From the NCBI RefSeq assembly GCF_003725295.1, contig NZ_QICB01000006.1:1-64000 (forward strand): DNA of 64,000 nucleotides, read 5' to 3'. The translations under genes and the position numbers were made by a program. How positions within the stretch are numbered: the first letter of the stretch is position 1; each line of letters opens with the position of its first letter. The DNA is from Slackia faecicanis (GTDB lineage: Bacteria > Actinomycetota > Coriobacteriia > Coriobacteriales > Eggerthellaceae). Of this stretch, positions 31,534 through 40,957 are shown in pieces. The notes beneath the pieces were generated by a model. That model searched no databases, was not told the DNA's origin, and saw only the letters and a program-made list of their open reading frames with translations.

Positions 31534-32112
31534 TTACGCTTTGTGCTGCGCGGCGCGAAAGGCAGGCACGGCGCTTTCGACCGTCTGGGCCAGCGCCACG
31601 CCGACGAACAGCTTGATGGCGTCGAGCACGACGAAGGGCGCGATGCCAGCGGCGAACGCCGCCACCGGGCCCATGCCCGTCAGCGCCATGAGCTGGATCC
31701 AGCCGCACAGATACGACGCCAAAAGCAACACCAAGGCGCCCGCAGCGGCGCGCACAGCTCGCAACGCCCTGCTCTCGGAACGACGCCAGGCCTTGAACAG
31801 CAGCACCGCCAGGACGGCACCGATGCCGAAGCCCACCAAGAAACCGCCCGTCGGACCCACGATGGAGGCCAAACCGCCTTTCATGCCCGAAAACACCGGC
31901 ACGCCCACGGCGCCCAAAGCAAGGTAGCCGAAAACGCTGATCAAAGCCTGGCGTGCAGGAAACAACGTCACGATGAACACCAAGACCATGGTCTGCAGCG
32001 TGAACGGCACCGGGCCGAACGGCACGGTGACCCAGGCGCTCACGGCCAGAAGCGCGATGGCCAAGCCGCAGAATGCGACCGTTTCGGTTCGCTTAAGCGT
32101 CGTATTCTTCAT
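31534..32112 (-). CDS. bioY: biotin ECF transporter substrate-binding component BioY
   Basis: This 192-aa membrane protein matches BioY, the biotin-binding S component of ECF vitamin transporters. Family features are VPFGPVPFTLQTMVLVF near the N terminus, the FPARQALISVFGYLALGAVG segment and GPTGGFLVGF; about six hydrophobic helices are present. No ECF ATPase or T-component gene is adjacent, so it must share an energising module encoded elsewhere or work alone. GGAGGAAGG precedes the ATG, and a promoter lies about 40 bases upstream. No biotin-synthesis gene is in the window, which fits a biotin scavenger. Confidence 0.93.
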   Translation of the reverse strand: MKNTTLKRTETVAFCGLAIALLAVSAWVTVPFGPVPFTLQTMVLVFIVTLFPARQALISVFGYLALGAVGVPVFSGMKGGLASIVGPTGGFLVGFGIGAVLAVLLFKAWRRSESRALRAVRAAAGALVLLLASYLCGWIQLMALTGMGPVAAFAAGIAPFVVLDAIKLFVGVALAQTVESAVPAFRAAQHKA

Positions 32113-32152
32113 AAACCTTCCTCCTTACGTGGTCGGCAGCAAAACGTCAGGC

Positions 32153-32181
32153 ATTGTAGCACTTTAGCGTACGATAGTAAA
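32153..32181 (-). promoter_or_regulatory. bioY promoter
   Basis: On the minus strand TTTACT (32176-32181) and TACAAT (32153-32158) are 17 bases apart, and TGC before the -10 makes it an extended element. No BirA-type operator was recognised. Confidence 0.65.
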
Positions 32182-32278
32182 AGCCGAACCGTGTGGACCG
32201 TGAGGACCCAGCGGGCCGCGCCCCCGCTCTGGATGCGGTCGCGTATGATGAAGCCGACCCCGGCGAGAGGAGCCCCTC

Positions 32279-34102
32279 ATGATCAACCGATTCTGCAAAA
32301 CGCCGCTGTGGGAGTGCAGCAAGACCCTTGCCGACGTGGCGCTGGGCCGCGCCCCCGCCGAAACCGTGGTTCGCAACGCGCGCCTGGTCAACGTGAACAC
32401 GCGCGAAGTCATCGAAGGCGTCGACGTAGCCGTTTCATGCGGACGCATCGCCTATATAGGAAACGCCGCGCACTGCATCGGCGATGGGACACGCGTCATC
32501 GAAGCGGCCGGGCGCTACCTTGCGCCCGGATTCCTGGACGGACATATCCACGTAGAGTCGTCCATGATGGGCGCAGCGCAGTACGCGCGAGCCGTTGTGG
32601 CCCATGGCACGGTGGGCATCTACTGGGATCCGCACGAGGTGGCGAACGTCGTCGGCCTCGCCGGCGTGAAGGCCATGGTAGAAGACGTGCGCCGTACGCC
32701 GCTCAAGGCCATGGTGACCACGCCCTCATGCGTACCGGCCGTTCCCGGGTTCGAAGACACCGGCAGCGCGATCGGTCCGGACGACATCGCCGAAAGCATG
32801 ACGTGGGATTGCGTGGTAGGCCTCGGCGAAATGATGAATTTCCCCGGCGTGCTTTCAGGCGATGCCCGCCCGCTCGATGAAATAGCGGCCACGCTGAAAG
32901 CGGACGGCTGCGTGACGGGCCATTACTCCGTCCCCGAAACCGACCGCGGCCTGAACGCCTACATAAGCGCGGGCATCCGCTGCTGCCACGAATCCACACG
33001 CGCCGAGGACGCGCTGGCCAAAGCGCGCCTGGGCCAATACGCCCAACTGCGCGAAGGTTCGGCCTGGCGCGACCTTGCCCAGCTGGCACCCGCCATCGCC
33101 GACGGGGCCGTGGACACGCGCTTCTTCAACCTGATATCGGACGACACCCATCCCAACACGCTCGTCGAATACGGCCACCTCGATCATATTCTGCGCCGCG
33201 CCGTGCAGGAAGGCATCGACGCGCTCGTCGCGCTGCAGATGGTCACCATCAACACGGCCACGTGCTTCCATATGGAACACGAGCTGGGAAGCATCGCGCC
33301 CGGCAAGTGCGCCGACATGGTGCTTTTCTCCAGCCTGGCCGATTTCGACATCTCGCTCGTCATGATCGACGGCGAGGTGGCGGCCGAAAACGGCAAGGCG
33401 ACGTTCGAGGTGGAGCCCTTCGACTACCCCGCCTGGATGACCGATACCATGCACGTGGGCGAAGACATCGCAGCGGACACCTTCCGCATCCCCGCAGTAG
33501 CAGCCGACGGACGCGCGATCGAAAGCGGCGCCGTGCGCGTGCGCGTCATGGAGGCGCTTTCGGGACGCGTCAACAACGTCGAGCGCATCGTCGAAATGCC
33601 CGTCGAAAACGGCGCCATCGAAGCCGATGTGGAACGCGACGTGCTGAAGGCTTTCGTCTTCGAGCGGCACAACGCCACGAAGACGCACGGATGCGGCCTG
33701 GTTTCAGGCTTCGGCATCAAGGGCGCGTTCGCACAGACCGTGGCCCACGACGCCCACAACCTGCTAGTGGTGGGAAGCAACGACGAAGACATGGCGCTTG
33801 CGGCCAACACGCTGATCGCCTGCGGCGGCGGGGCGACAGCCGTGCGCGACGGCGAAGTGCTGGGCTTGGTGGAGCTTCCCGTGGCGGGCCTGATGAGCAC
33901 GCGTCCGCTCGAAGACGTGGCCGCCCAGGTGGCGGGACTCGAGCGCGCGTGGGAGCAAATGGGCTGCGCCATGCCGTCGCCGTTCATGACGATGGCCCTG
34001 CTCTCGCTCGCCTGCATTCCCGAACTGCGCCTGACCAACCGCGGGCTGGTGGACTGCCGCACGTTCGAATTCGTGCCCCTCGTGGTCGACGAAATTCGCT
34101 AA
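32279..34102 (+). CDS. ade: adenine deaminase
   Basis: This 607-aa protein is the bacterial adenine deaminase AdeC, which converts adenine to hypoxanthine and ammonia for purine salvage. It is an amidohydrolase-fold metalloenzyme: the metal-binding FLDGHIHVESSM motif, YWDPHEVANV, GHYSVPETD and the C-terminal domain motif HDAHNLLVVGSNDEDM are present. The length is typical. GAGAGGAG lies 6 bases before the ATG. The gene is divergent from bioY with about 100 bases between their promoters' start points, and convergent with argH, from which it is separated by a strong hairpin. No purine transporter lies next to it. Confidence 0.95.
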   Translation: MINRFCKTPLWECSKTLADVALGRAPAETVVRNARLVNVNTREVIEGVDVAVSCGRIAYIGNAAHCIGDGTRVIEAAGRYLAPGFLDGHIHVESSMMGAAQYARAVVAHGTVGIYWDPHEVANVVGLAGVKAMVEDVRRTPLKAMVTTPSCVPAVPGFEDTGSAIGPDDIAESMTWDCVVGLGEMMNFPGVLSGDARPLDEIAATLKADGCVTGHYSVPETDRGLNAYISAGIRCCHESTRAEDALAKARLGQYAQLREGSAWRDLAQLAPAIADGAVDTRFFNLISDDTHPNTLVEYGHLDHILRRAVQEGIDALVALQMVTINTATCFHMEHELGSIAPGKCADMVLFSSLADFDISLVMIDGEVAAENGKATFEVEPFDYPAWMTDTMHVGEDIAADTFRIPAVAADGRAIESGAVRVRVMEALSGRVNNVERIVEMPVENGAIEADVERDVLKAFVFERHNATKTHGCGLVSGFGIKGAFAQTVAHDAHNLLVVGSNDEDMALAANTLIACGGGATAVRDGEVLGLVELPVAGLMSTRPLEDVAAQVAGLERAWEQMGCAMPSPFMTMALLSLACIPELRLTNRGLVDCRTFEFVPLVVDEIR

Positions 34103-34116
34103 ACGACGCGAAACGA

Positions 34117-34153
34117 AACGACGCCTCCGCTGCTCATGCGCGGAGGCGTCGTT
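34117..34153. terminator. bidirectional terminator between ade and argH
   Basis: A perfect 14-bp stem (34117-34130 with 34140-34153) sits between the two convergent genes. TTTCGTTTCG follows on the minus strand and GCTTCG on the plus strand. Confidence 0.8.
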
Positions 34154-34230
34154 GCTTCGATGGACTGTGGAAGGGACTTGAAACCGTCCGTTTCCGCAGA
34201 CCATATACCCCTTATCCGTATCGAAGCGTC

Positions 34231-35622
34231 TTATGCGAGCGACGCCTCGTCGGCGGCGAGCGCCGCGGCCGCCTCGTCCAGCTGGACGCGCACGGCGTCG
34301 TGGCCGGTGCCGCCGTAGGTGGTGCGGGCCGCCACGATGGCGTCGATGTCGAGCTCGCCCGCGATGTCGTCCTCGAACAGATTGCTTGCGCTCTTGAGCT
34401 GCTCGAGCGTCAGATCTTCGAGGCCGCAGCCCTCGGTTTCGCACAGCAGGACCAAACGTCCCACCACCGCGTGGGCCTCGCGGAACGGCATGCCCTTCTT
34501 CGCCAGATAGTCGGCCACATCGGTGGCGGCCATGAAGCCCTGGCCCGACGCCTTGCGCATGGCGGCCTCGTTAAGCTCCATGGTCTCGATCATGCCGCCC
34601 ATGCACAGCATGCAGTCGTGCAGGGTCTTCGCGGCGTCGATCGCGCCCTCCTTGCATTCCTGCAGGTCCTTGTTATAAGCCAGCGGCAGCGACTTCATGG
34701 TGACCAGCAGGCCCACCAGGTCGCCCACCACGCGGCCCATCTTGCCGCGCGTCAGCTCGGCGAAGTCGGGGTTCTTCTTCTGCGGCATGATCGAGCTGCC
34801 GGTCGAGAAGGCGTCGGAAAGCGTGATGAAGGAATACTCCGATGACGACCACAGGATGATTTCCTCGCACAGACGCGACAGATGCATCATCGACACGCTG
34901 CAGGCATACTCAAGATCGAGCAGGTAGTCGCGGTCGGACACGGCGTCGAGCGAATTGGGAATCGCGTGGTCGAAGCCCAGCAGCTCGCTCGTCATGGCGC
35001 GGTCGAGCGGATAGGTGGTTCCCGCCAGCGCCGCAGATCCGAGCGGATTCGCGTCAGCCGCATCGTATGCGGCGGCCAGGCGCGCGAAGTCGCGCGTGAA
35101 CATCCAGAAGTACGCAAGCATATGATGGCTGAACAGCACTGGCTGGGCATGCTGCAGATGCGTGTAACCGGGCATGACCACGCCGAAGTGAGCCTGCGCC
35201 TTCTCGATCAGCACGCGACGAAGCGCGATATTGCCCTCCATCAGCGACATGAGCAAGTCTTTCGCATACAGGCGCAGATCGGTGGCCACCTGGTCGTTGC
35301 GCGAGCGGCCCGTGTGCAGGCGAGCGCCGGCCGAGCCGATGTCGGCGATGAGCGCCGCCTCGACCGCCATGTGAATGTCTTCGTCGTTCACGTCGAAGAC
35401 GAACGAACCATCGTCCATGCGCGCCTTCACGGCCGCGAGGCCCGCATCGATCGACGCGGCATCCTCGGCGGAGATGACGCCCTGCGCGGCGAGCATCTTG
35501 GCATGGGCGCGCGATCCGGCGATATCGTGCGCGTACATATTCTTATCGACCTCGAGCGATGCGCCGAACTCCTGGGTGAAGGCGTCAACGCCCCCGACGA
35601 ACCTTCCCGACCACAGTGCCAT
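34231..35622 (-). CDS. argH: argininosuccinate lyase
   Basis: This enzyme of 463 aa catalyses the last step of arginine synthesis, splitting argininosuccinate into arginine and fumarate. The start is the ATG at 35622 (MALWSGRF), with GAAAGG 8 bases upstream; the longer frame is rejected. Signature motifs are HTGRSRNDQVATDLRLY, MPGYTHLQHAQPV and the flexible catalytic loop GSSIMPQKKNPD. The length is normal for the tetrameric fumarase/aspartase superfamily. It lies 88 bases downstream of argG on the same strand and is probably co-transcribed from the argG leader. Confidence 0.97.
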   Translation of the reverse strand: MALWSGRFVGGVDAFTQEFGASLEVDKNMYAHDIAGSRAHAKMLAAQGVISAEDAASIDAGLAAVKARMDDGSFVFDVNDEDIHMAVEAALIADIGSAGARLHTGRSRNDQVATDLRLYAKDLLMSLMEGNIALRRVLIEKAQAHFGVVMPGYTHLQHAQPVLFSHHMLAYFWMFTRDFARLAAAYDAADANPLGSAALAGTTYPLDRAMTSELLGFDHAIPNSLDAVSDRDYLLDLEYACSVSMMHLSRLCEEIILWSSSEYSFITLSDAFSTGSSIMPQKKNPDFAELTRGKMGRVVGDLVGLLVTMKSLPLAYNKDLQECKEGAIDAAKTLHDCMLCMGGMIETMELNEAAMRKASGQGFMAATDVADYLAKKGMPFREAHAVVGRLVLLCETEGCGLEDLTLEQLKSASNLFEDDIAGELDIDAIVAARTTYGGTGHDAVRVQLDEAAAALAADEASLA

Positions 35623-35710
35623 TGATAAAACCTTTCCCGCACCATGCGTCGCCTGCATGGTTTCTTTCAGATAGCTTCGAATTTGACGAGGTGTTTTACA
35701 GAACTTCTGT

Positions 35711-37006
35711 CTACGCGGCGTTGGCTGCGGCCGTCTCGTCGGCGGCCTGGTCGGCCTGCGGCGCGGCATCGGCCGCGGGGCCCTGCATAGCCGACCACGT
35801 GGTCACGGGCAGACCGTACAGGTCGATGAAGCCCTTGGCCGACTCGTGGTTGAATGCGTCGTCGGCGCCGTAGCTGGCCAGGTTGAAGTCGTAGAGCGAA
35901 TAGGGGCTCTTGCGGCCCGTCACGGTGCAGCTTCCCTTGTACAGTTTCATCTTCACCGTGCCGGTGACGTATTGCTGCGTCGCGGCGCAGAACGAATCGA
36001 GCGCCATCTTCAGCGGGGAGAACCACATGCCCTGATACACCGCCGTGGCCCACTGCTGCTCGACGCCCAGTTTGTAGTGCTGCGTCGCGCCGTCGAGGCA
36101 CAGGGTCTCAAGCGCCTTGTGGGCGTCGATCAGGACCTTCGCCGCGGGAACCTCGTAGCACTCGCGCGACTTCACGCCCACGAGACGGTTCTCCACCATG
36201 TCGAGACGTCCGATGCCGTGCGCGCCGGCCTTCACGTTGAGGGCCTTCACGATGTCGACGAAGGGCATGTCCTCGCCGTTAAGCGAGCAGGGAACGCCCT
36301 GCTCGAAGCCGATTTCGACGTACTCGGCATGGTCGGGGGCGTCGGCCGCATCAGCGGTCAGCGTCCAGATGTCCGCGGGAGGTTCGGCCCAGGGGTCCTC
36401 GAGCACGCCGCACTCGATGGCGCGTCCCCACAGGTTGTCATCGATCGAATACGGGGACTTCTTCGTGGCGGCAACCGGCACGCCGTGGGCCTTCGCCCAT
36501 TCGATTTCCTCCTCGCGGCAGTGCAGGTCCCACTCGCGCACCGGCGCGACGATTTCGAGCGTGGGGTCGAGCGCCTTGATCGAAGTCTCGAAACGCACCT
36601 GGTCGTTGCCCTTACCCGTGCAGCCGTGGGCGATGTAGTGCGCGCCGAGCGCGTGGGCCGCTTCGACCATGTGCTTTGAAAGCAGCGGGCGCGAAAGCGC
36701 GGAAAGCAACGGATAGGAGTTCTCGTACAGGCCGTTGGCGGCGAGCGCCAAGGTGAGGAACTCGTTGGCGTATTCCTCGCGCATGTCCACGGCGAACGAG
36801 GCGATGGCGCCCATGTCCAGAGCCTTCTGTTTGATCGCGGCCAGATCGCTTTCGTCCTGGCCCACGTTGCCGCACACGGCGATGACGTCGAAGCCCTTCT
36901 CGACCTGCAGCCACTTCAGGCACACCGAAGTGTCCAGGCCGCCCGAATACGCCAGAACGACCTTTTCTTTGGCCTGGCCCTTGTTCGCGTTCATCGTGGT
37001 TTCCAT
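35711..37006 (-). CDS. argG: argininosuccinate synthase
   Basis: This enzyme of 431 aa condenses citrulline and aspartate with ATP to argininosuccinate. The PP-loop ATP-binding motif LAYSGGLDTSVCLKWL is at the N terminus, followed by GNVGQDE, HGCTGKGNDQVRFE and DDNLWGRAIE. The ATG at 37006 is chosen because AAAAGGAG lies 7 bases upstream; the longer frame enters the leader. The C-terminal tail (about 20 residues, Ala/Asp/Gln-rich) is a small extension. A terminator 160 bases upstream and an arginine-rich leader ORF beyond it suggest control by attenuation. No other arg genes are in the window. Confidence 0.97.
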   Translation of the reverse strand: METTMNANKGQAKEKVVLAYSGGLDTSVCLKWLQVEKGFDVIAVCGNVGQDESDLAAIKQKALDMGAIASFAVDMREEYANEFLTLALAANGLYENSYPLLSALSRPLLSKHMVEAAHALGAHYIAHGCTGKGNDQVRFETSIKALDPTLEIVAPVREWDLHCREEEIEWAKAHGVPVAATKKSPYSIDDNLWGRAIECGVLEDPWAEPPADIWTLTADAADAPDHAEYVEIGFEQGVPCSLNGEDMPFVDIVKALNVKAGAHGIGRLDMVENRLVGVKSRECYEVPAAKVLIDAHKALETLCLDGATQHYKLGVEQQWATAVYQGMWFSPLKMALDSFCAATQQYVTGTVKMKLYKGSCTVTGRKSPYSLYDFNLASYGADDAFNHESAKGFIDLYGLPVTTWSAMQGPAADAAPQADQAADETAAANAA

Positions 37007-37164
37007 GTTCAATCTCCTTTTCGTCAGCCGCGCCGTTGCTGCTTGCGCGGCCGGCGTCGCGTTCGATTCGCCGCCCCTGCGGCCCGTCGCATGCATGCCC
37101 GATGCATGCGCTGTCATGGTTTCTTGCGGTGGCTGCGGCGCTTCGCCGCCATTCGCCCGAAAAC

Positions 37165-37193
37165 AAAAAAGCACCCGGCGATGCCGGGTGCTT
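37165..37193 (-). terminator. attenuator-type terminator in the argG leader
   Basis: A perfect stem of 11 bp (37169-37179 with 37183-37193) with a 3-base loop is followed on the minus strand by a run of T (TTTTTTGTTTTCG). It lies between the arginine-rich leader ORF and argG, with no gene for it to end other than the leader, so it probably controls read-through into argGH. Confidence 0.85.
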
Positions 37194-37225
37194 CAGGGTC
37201 CTTATGATGGGATGCTACAAGGAAG

Positions 37226-37321
37226 CTACCTTGTATGGACCGCAAGAAACACACGCGTGCATCGCAGCGTGTTACGTCGGTCCTGGCGTCGGAAGGAAAA
37301 CTGCTGTGCGGTTGCGAACAT
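37226..37321 (-). CDS. arginine-rich leader peptide of argGH (31 codons)
   Basis: A short ORF starts with ATG at 37321, eight bases after the strong ribosome site GGAAAGGAG, and ends with TAG at 37226. It encodes MFATAQQFSFRRQDRRNTLR then CTRVFLAVHTR. Seven of 31 residues are arginine (positions 11, 12, 15, 16, 20, 23, 31); four fall within six codons. The codons used are CGA three times, CGT twice, CGC once and AGG once, unlike the CGC-rich genes around. An ACAAGG/CCTTGT hairpin spans the stop codon (37217-37234) and the strong terminator follows 33 bases after the stop. This is the pattern of a ribosome-stalling leader peptide sensing charged arginine tRNA. The mechanism is inference; the ORF, its ribosome site and its position are seen directly. 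Confidence 0.75.
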   Translation of the reverse strand: MFATAQQFSFRRQDRRNTLRCTRVFLAVHTR

Positions 37322-37398
37322 GTCAGTTACTCCTTTCCGTCGAATCGCCGTTCGGGCATACATGGTACTTCGCTTTATTGCATTAAAGCGTGAATCGA

Positions 37399-37427
37399 AC
37401 TTTAACGAATATTCCGAAACAATGCAA
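37399..37427 (-). promoter_or_regulatory. argGH leader promoter
   Basis: On the minus strand TTGCAT (37422-37427) and TAAAGT (37399-37404) are 17 bases apart. Transcription from here would begin about 70 bases before the leader peptide ATG. Confidence 0.6.
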
Positions 37428-37459
37428 GGAGAAATATAAATTTTCTCATTTCGGAATAT
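37409..37459. promoter_or_regulatory. paired inverted 11-bp sites at the argGH promoter
   Basis: ATATTCCGAAA (37409-37419) and TTTCGGAATAT (37449-37459) are perfect inverted copies with centres 40 bases apart, close to four helical turns. The first lies inside the promoter spacer, where a bound protein would block polymerase. Each also holds an AT-rich GAATAT core. An ArgR-like regulator is possible, but the sites are not a clear match to the known ARG box. Confidence 0.5.
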
Positions 37460-37489
37460 CTATGCATATATAAGGAACGCGCGAGCGCG

Positions 37490-38023
37490 TTAGAGCACCG
37501 TTTTCGTGGCGATCGCGTCGATTCCGGTGTCGCAAATATCGGCCACGACCACATCTCCTTCACGGACGGGAGGCTGCACGCGCGCGGCCGCGAGAACGGC
37601 GGCGACTTGCATGATCTTGTTCTTCGGAACGGGCTGCGCGGTCTTCACGCTCACGGGGCTGAGCCTGCCCTCGACGGGCACGCTCGCCGTGACCATGCGC
37701 ACCGGATGGGTGGCTTCCTGGCGTGCATAATCCTTGCCGCGCTTGCACTTGTAGCCCACCACGCCCAGCGTATCGAGGCCCTCGTCGCTTTGCGAAAGCA
37801 TCACCGTGAGCCTGCAGCCCAACGGACAGCAGATGCACGTGTACGTTTCCTCGAACGTGCGCTCGGGACGCCCCGTCTTCAGCGGCCCGCCCGGACGCGA
37901 CGACGCGACGCCGCCCCACCGCGGCGCGTCGGCCTGCACGTTCTTGACGTCCGAACGCAGAAACGCCCGTTCGGTCGATGCGCCGGGCTTCGCGCCGGCG
38001 GCGGTTTCGTTGATATCGCTCAT
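37490..38023 (-). CDS. DUF1667 protein, partner of glycerol-3-phosphate/NAD(FAD) oxidoreductase
   Basis: This 177-aa protein has the DUF1667 domain in its C-terminal two thirds: CICCPLGC, then [20 protein letters not shown], with four conserved cysteines that could hold a metal or iron-sulfur centre. DUF1667 genes are regularly found beside a glycerol-3-phosphate dehydrogenase and an NAD(FAD)-dependent oxidoreductase, as here. The ATG overlaps the stop of the upstream gene by four bases (ATGA), implying tight translational coupling and an equimolar complex. The first 55 residues are a low-complexity extension not expected for the family. The biochemical role of the domain is not established. 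Confidence 0.85.
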   Translation of the reverse strand: MSDINETAAGAKPGASTERAFLRSDVKNVQADAPRWGGVASSRPGGPLKTGRPERTFEETYTCICCPLGCRLTVMLSQSDEGLDTLGVVGYKCKRGKDYARQEATHPVRMVTASVPVEGRLSPVSVKTAQPVPKNKIMQVAAVLAAARVQPPVREGDVVVADICDTGIDAIATKTVL

Positions 38024-40806
38024 CGCTGCTCCTGCACCTTCACCGTCACTTCGACCGCCTGCGACAACGCGTCACCCGCGATGTCGATGCCCTGCATCTC
38101 AGCGGGCACCGCCACCGGCACGCGGCGCCTTTTGACCGTATGCCACGCGCCCTCGGCATCGCGCGCCTCGACGAGCACCGTCGCCGCCTCGAACGCCTTC
38201 GACGTGCGGAAACGCAGTGTGATACGCTCGGATTCGTCGCTGGCGAACTGCGGCACCGTGTAGCGCACGCCTTCGCCCGCCGTCACGGGAACGCCGCGGC
38301 GGGTTTCGTATCCCGCGACGCCCGCGGCGTGACGCGCGGCCGCCATGCCGGCGCGCTCGCCCTCGCTCGACACGAAGTCGACCAGGTCGTGGATGTGCAG
38401 CGCGTTGCCGCACGCGAACACGCCGTCGACGCCGGTCTGGAAATCGTCGTCGACCACCGGGCCTCCCGTCACCGGGTCGAGCTGCACGCCCGCGGCCGAC
38501 GCCATGGTGTTTTCGGGCACCAATCCCACCGACAGAAGCAGCGTGTCGCACGCGATGCGCTGCTGCGTACCCGCGATGGGCTTGAACGTCTGCGGGTCGA
38601 CGCGACTCACCTCGACGGCCTCGAGGTGCCCCTCGCCCTCGATGCGCGTGACCGTGCGCCCCGTATACAGTGGAATGCCGAAGTCGTCCAGGCACTGCAC
38701 GATATTGCGGCGAAGGCCGCTGGGCTCCTGATTGATTTCGAAGACGCCTACCACGCGCGCGCCCGCGAAGGCCAGACGGCGGGCCATGATGAGGCCGATA
38801 TCGCCCGAACCCAGAATGACCGCCTCTTTGCCGGGAAGGCACCCTTGCAGGTTCATCAGGTTCTGCGCCGAACCCGCCGAATACACGCCTGCGGGGCGCT
38901 CGCCCGCCACGTCCAGGGCGCCGACGCCGCGCTCGCGCGAACCCGTGGCCAGCACGACCGCGCCTGCGCGCACCTCATGCGACCCGAGCGGATCGACGTA
39001 AGACACCCGCAGCGCCTCGTCGTCGGCACGGCCGAATCCGAGCACGCTCGCCTCGGCCGCCACGTCGACGGAAAGGCCGCTCAGGCCGGCCAGCTCGCGC
39101 GAAGCGTATTCGGGGCCCGTCAGCTCCTCGCCGAAACGATGCAGGCCGAATCCGTTGTGGATGCACTGCTTGAGGATGCCGCCTTGGTCGGGCTCGCGGT
39201 CGATCACGAGCACCGACGCCCCTTCGCGAGCCGCCGACGCAGCGGCCGCGATGCCCGCCGCGCCGCCGCCGATCACCGCCACGTCGTAGGCTGTGCGCGC
39301 AGGATCCTGCGAGGCCTCAGCCTGTTCGCGCGCGGCATGGTCGAGGCGCGCGGTTGCGCAATACTGCTCGGGGGCCGCCGCCGCCAACATGCCGCCCGCC
39401 AGGCGCTTCGGCAGCTCATCGGGAGAAACTCCCAGCTCGCACGCCACGATCTTCGCTATTTCGGGAACGCAGAAGCCGCCGTTGCAGCCGCCCATCATGG
39501 CCTCGGTGCGCCACTTCACGGCATCGAGGCACAGCACGGGAATGCGGGTATGCAGCACGGCCGCCACGTCCGCTTCGCTGATTTTCTTGCAGCGGCACAC
39601 AAGCCGTCCGGCGCGCGGGTCGGCGGCGATGGCGGCGGCGCGGCCCCGCTCGTCGAGCGCCGAGAACAGCGGCGGCATCTTCACCACGGGGTCGAACGAT
39701 TCCTTGCGCGACGCGCCCACATACGCCGCGATGCGCGGCGCCATGTCGACGGCCACGGCGGGCGCCGACGTCAAACCGGGCGAATCGAAGCATGCCACGT
39801 TGAAGAATCCGGGCGCATCCGGCGCTTCGCCGATAACGAAATCGCCCGTGTCGCCCGTTGCGCGCACGCCCGCGAAATTCGCGATCTGGGTGCGCGGGTC
39901 GAGCCCTGGAAACGTCTTGCGCGCGGCATCGAAGATGAAGTCAAGCCCCTCGCGCTGCGTCGCAACGGCGTCTTTGCCTTCCTGCTCGACGGCGTTCGGG
40001 CCCACCAGGAGGTTTCCGTGCACCGTCGGCGACACGAGGACGCCTTTGCCCGCCTTGGTCGGCGCCTGGAACATCGTGTGCGCGAACTTCGCGCCCGCCG
40101 CCGTGTTCATGAGGCGGTAGTCGCCGCGACGCGGCGTGATGGAGAAGCCGGCGTCCGAAACGCAGGCGGCAAGCTCGTCTGCATGAACGCCCGCCGCATT
40201 CACCACGGCGCGCGCATGCACACGGCGGCCGTCGGCAAGCGCCAGCACGTATCCGTCGCCTTCGGCGGCACGCTCGATGCGCTCGACGCGCGACGAAAAA
40301 CGAAACTCCACGTCGTTCGCAGCGGCGTTTTCGGCGGCACGCCACGCCACCTTGTACGGGTCGCAGATGCCGCCCGTCGGCGCCAGCAGGGCGCCGATTG
40401 CTTCAGGGGAGACGTTCGACTCCAGATCGCGCAGCTCGGCGGAGTCGATCACGCGCAGCCCCTCGACGCCGTTGCGCTCGCCGCGCTGCGCCAGCGCGCG
40501 CACGGCCTCCAATTCGTCATTCGTGAACGCCAAGACGATCGATCCGTTTTGCTTATAGGGAAATCCCAGTTCGGATGCCCATTGGGGGTATAAACGCGAC
40601 CCTTCGACGTTATAATGCGCCTTCGCGCTGCCGGGTGCGGGATCGAACCCTGCGTGCACGATGCCGCTGTTCGCCCGCGTCGCCCCGCCGGCCACGTCGA
40701 GACCGGCCTCGAGCACCACGACGTCCGCCTTGAAACGCGCGCATTCTCGCGCCACGCAGGCGCCCGCGACGCCTGCGCCTACGATGGCGATATCGAACCT
40801 TTCCAT
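38020..40806 (-). CDS. fused FAD glycerol-3-phosphate dehydrogenase and NAD(FAD) oxidoreductase
   Basis: This protein of 928 aa joins two flavoproteins usually encoded by adjacent genes. Residues 1-380 are a GlpA/GlpO-like FAD oxidoreductase ([32 protein letters not shown]). Residues about 400-450 hold a BFD-like [2Fe-2S] motif with C404, C406, C441 and C446 ([16 protein letters not shown]). Residues about 507-870 are an NAD(FAD) pyridine-nucleotide oxidoreductase ([47 protein letters not shown]). The predicted job is to oxidise glycerol-3-phosphate and pass electrons through the cluster to the second flavin and NAD(H). The start at 40806 is preceded by GAAAGAGAG; the longer frame is rejected. 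No glycerol kinase is adjacent. Confidence 0.88.
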   Translation of the reverse strand: MERFDIAIVGAGVAGACVARECARFKADVVVLEAGLDVAGGATRANSGIVHAGFDPAPGSAKAHYNVEGSRLYPQWASELGFPYKQNGSIVLAFTNDELEAVRALAQRGERNGVEGLRVIDSAELRDLESNVSPEAIGALLAPTGGICDPYKVAWRAAENAAANDVEFRFSSRVERIERAAEGDGYVLALADGRRVHARAVVNAAGVHADELAACVSDAGFSITPRRGDYRLMNTAAGAKFAHTMFQAPTKAGKGVLVSPTVHGNLLVGPNAVEQEGKDAVATQREGLDFIFDAARKTFPGLDPRTQIANFAGVRATGDTGDFVIGEAPDAPGFFNVACFDSPGLTSAPAVAVDMAPRIAAYVGASRKESFDPVVKMPPLFSALDERGRAAAIAADPRAGRLVCRCKKISEADVAAVLHTRIPVLCLDAVKWRTEAMMGGCNGGFCVPEIAKIVACELGVSPDELPKRLAGGMLAAAAPEQYCATARLDHAAREQAEASQDPARTAYDVAVIGGGAAGIAAAASAAREGASVLVIDREPDQGGILKQCIHNGFGLHRFGEELTGPEYASRELAGLSGLSVDVAAEASVLGFGRADDEALRVSYVDPLGSHEVRAGAVVLATGSRERGVGALDVAGERPAGVYSAGSAQNLMNLQGCLPGKEAVILGSGDIGLIMARRLAFAGARVVGVFEINQEPSGLRRNIVQCLDDFGIPLYTGRTVTRIEGEGHLEAVEVSRVDPQTFKPIAGTQQRIACDTLLLSVGLVPENTMASAAGVQLDPVTGGPVVDDDFQTGVDGVFACGNALHIHDLVDFVSSEGERAGMAAARHAAGVAGYETRRGVPVTAGEGVRYTVPQFASDESERITLRFRTSKAFEAATVLVEARDAEGAWHTVKRRRVPVAVPAEMQGIDIAGDALSQAVEVTVKVQEQR

Positions 40807-40923
40807 ACGCTCTCTTTCTTTTTTCGGATATCCGTTGCGCAGGATACGCCGGGCATGCCTTACGCATCGGGTCGCTCCGTCGAACCGCTTGTCCGCCTGT
40901 GCGAACGGCGCGCGAACGCAAAA

Positions 40924-40949
40924 CGGGCGCCCCGCATACGGAACGCCCG
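40924..40949 (-). terminator. terminator of the flavin reductase-rubredoxin gene
   Basis: CGGGCG (40924-40929) pairs with CGCCCG (40944-40949), with further GC pairs inside, and TTTTG follows on the minus strand. Confidence 0.7.
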
Positions 40950-40957
40950 CGAAAACC

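Noticed and set aside
37007-37441. T-box riboswitch in the argG leader
   Set aside because: The conserved T-box GGTGG-type sequence and specifier-loop layout were not found; the short Arg-rich ORF explains the leader better.
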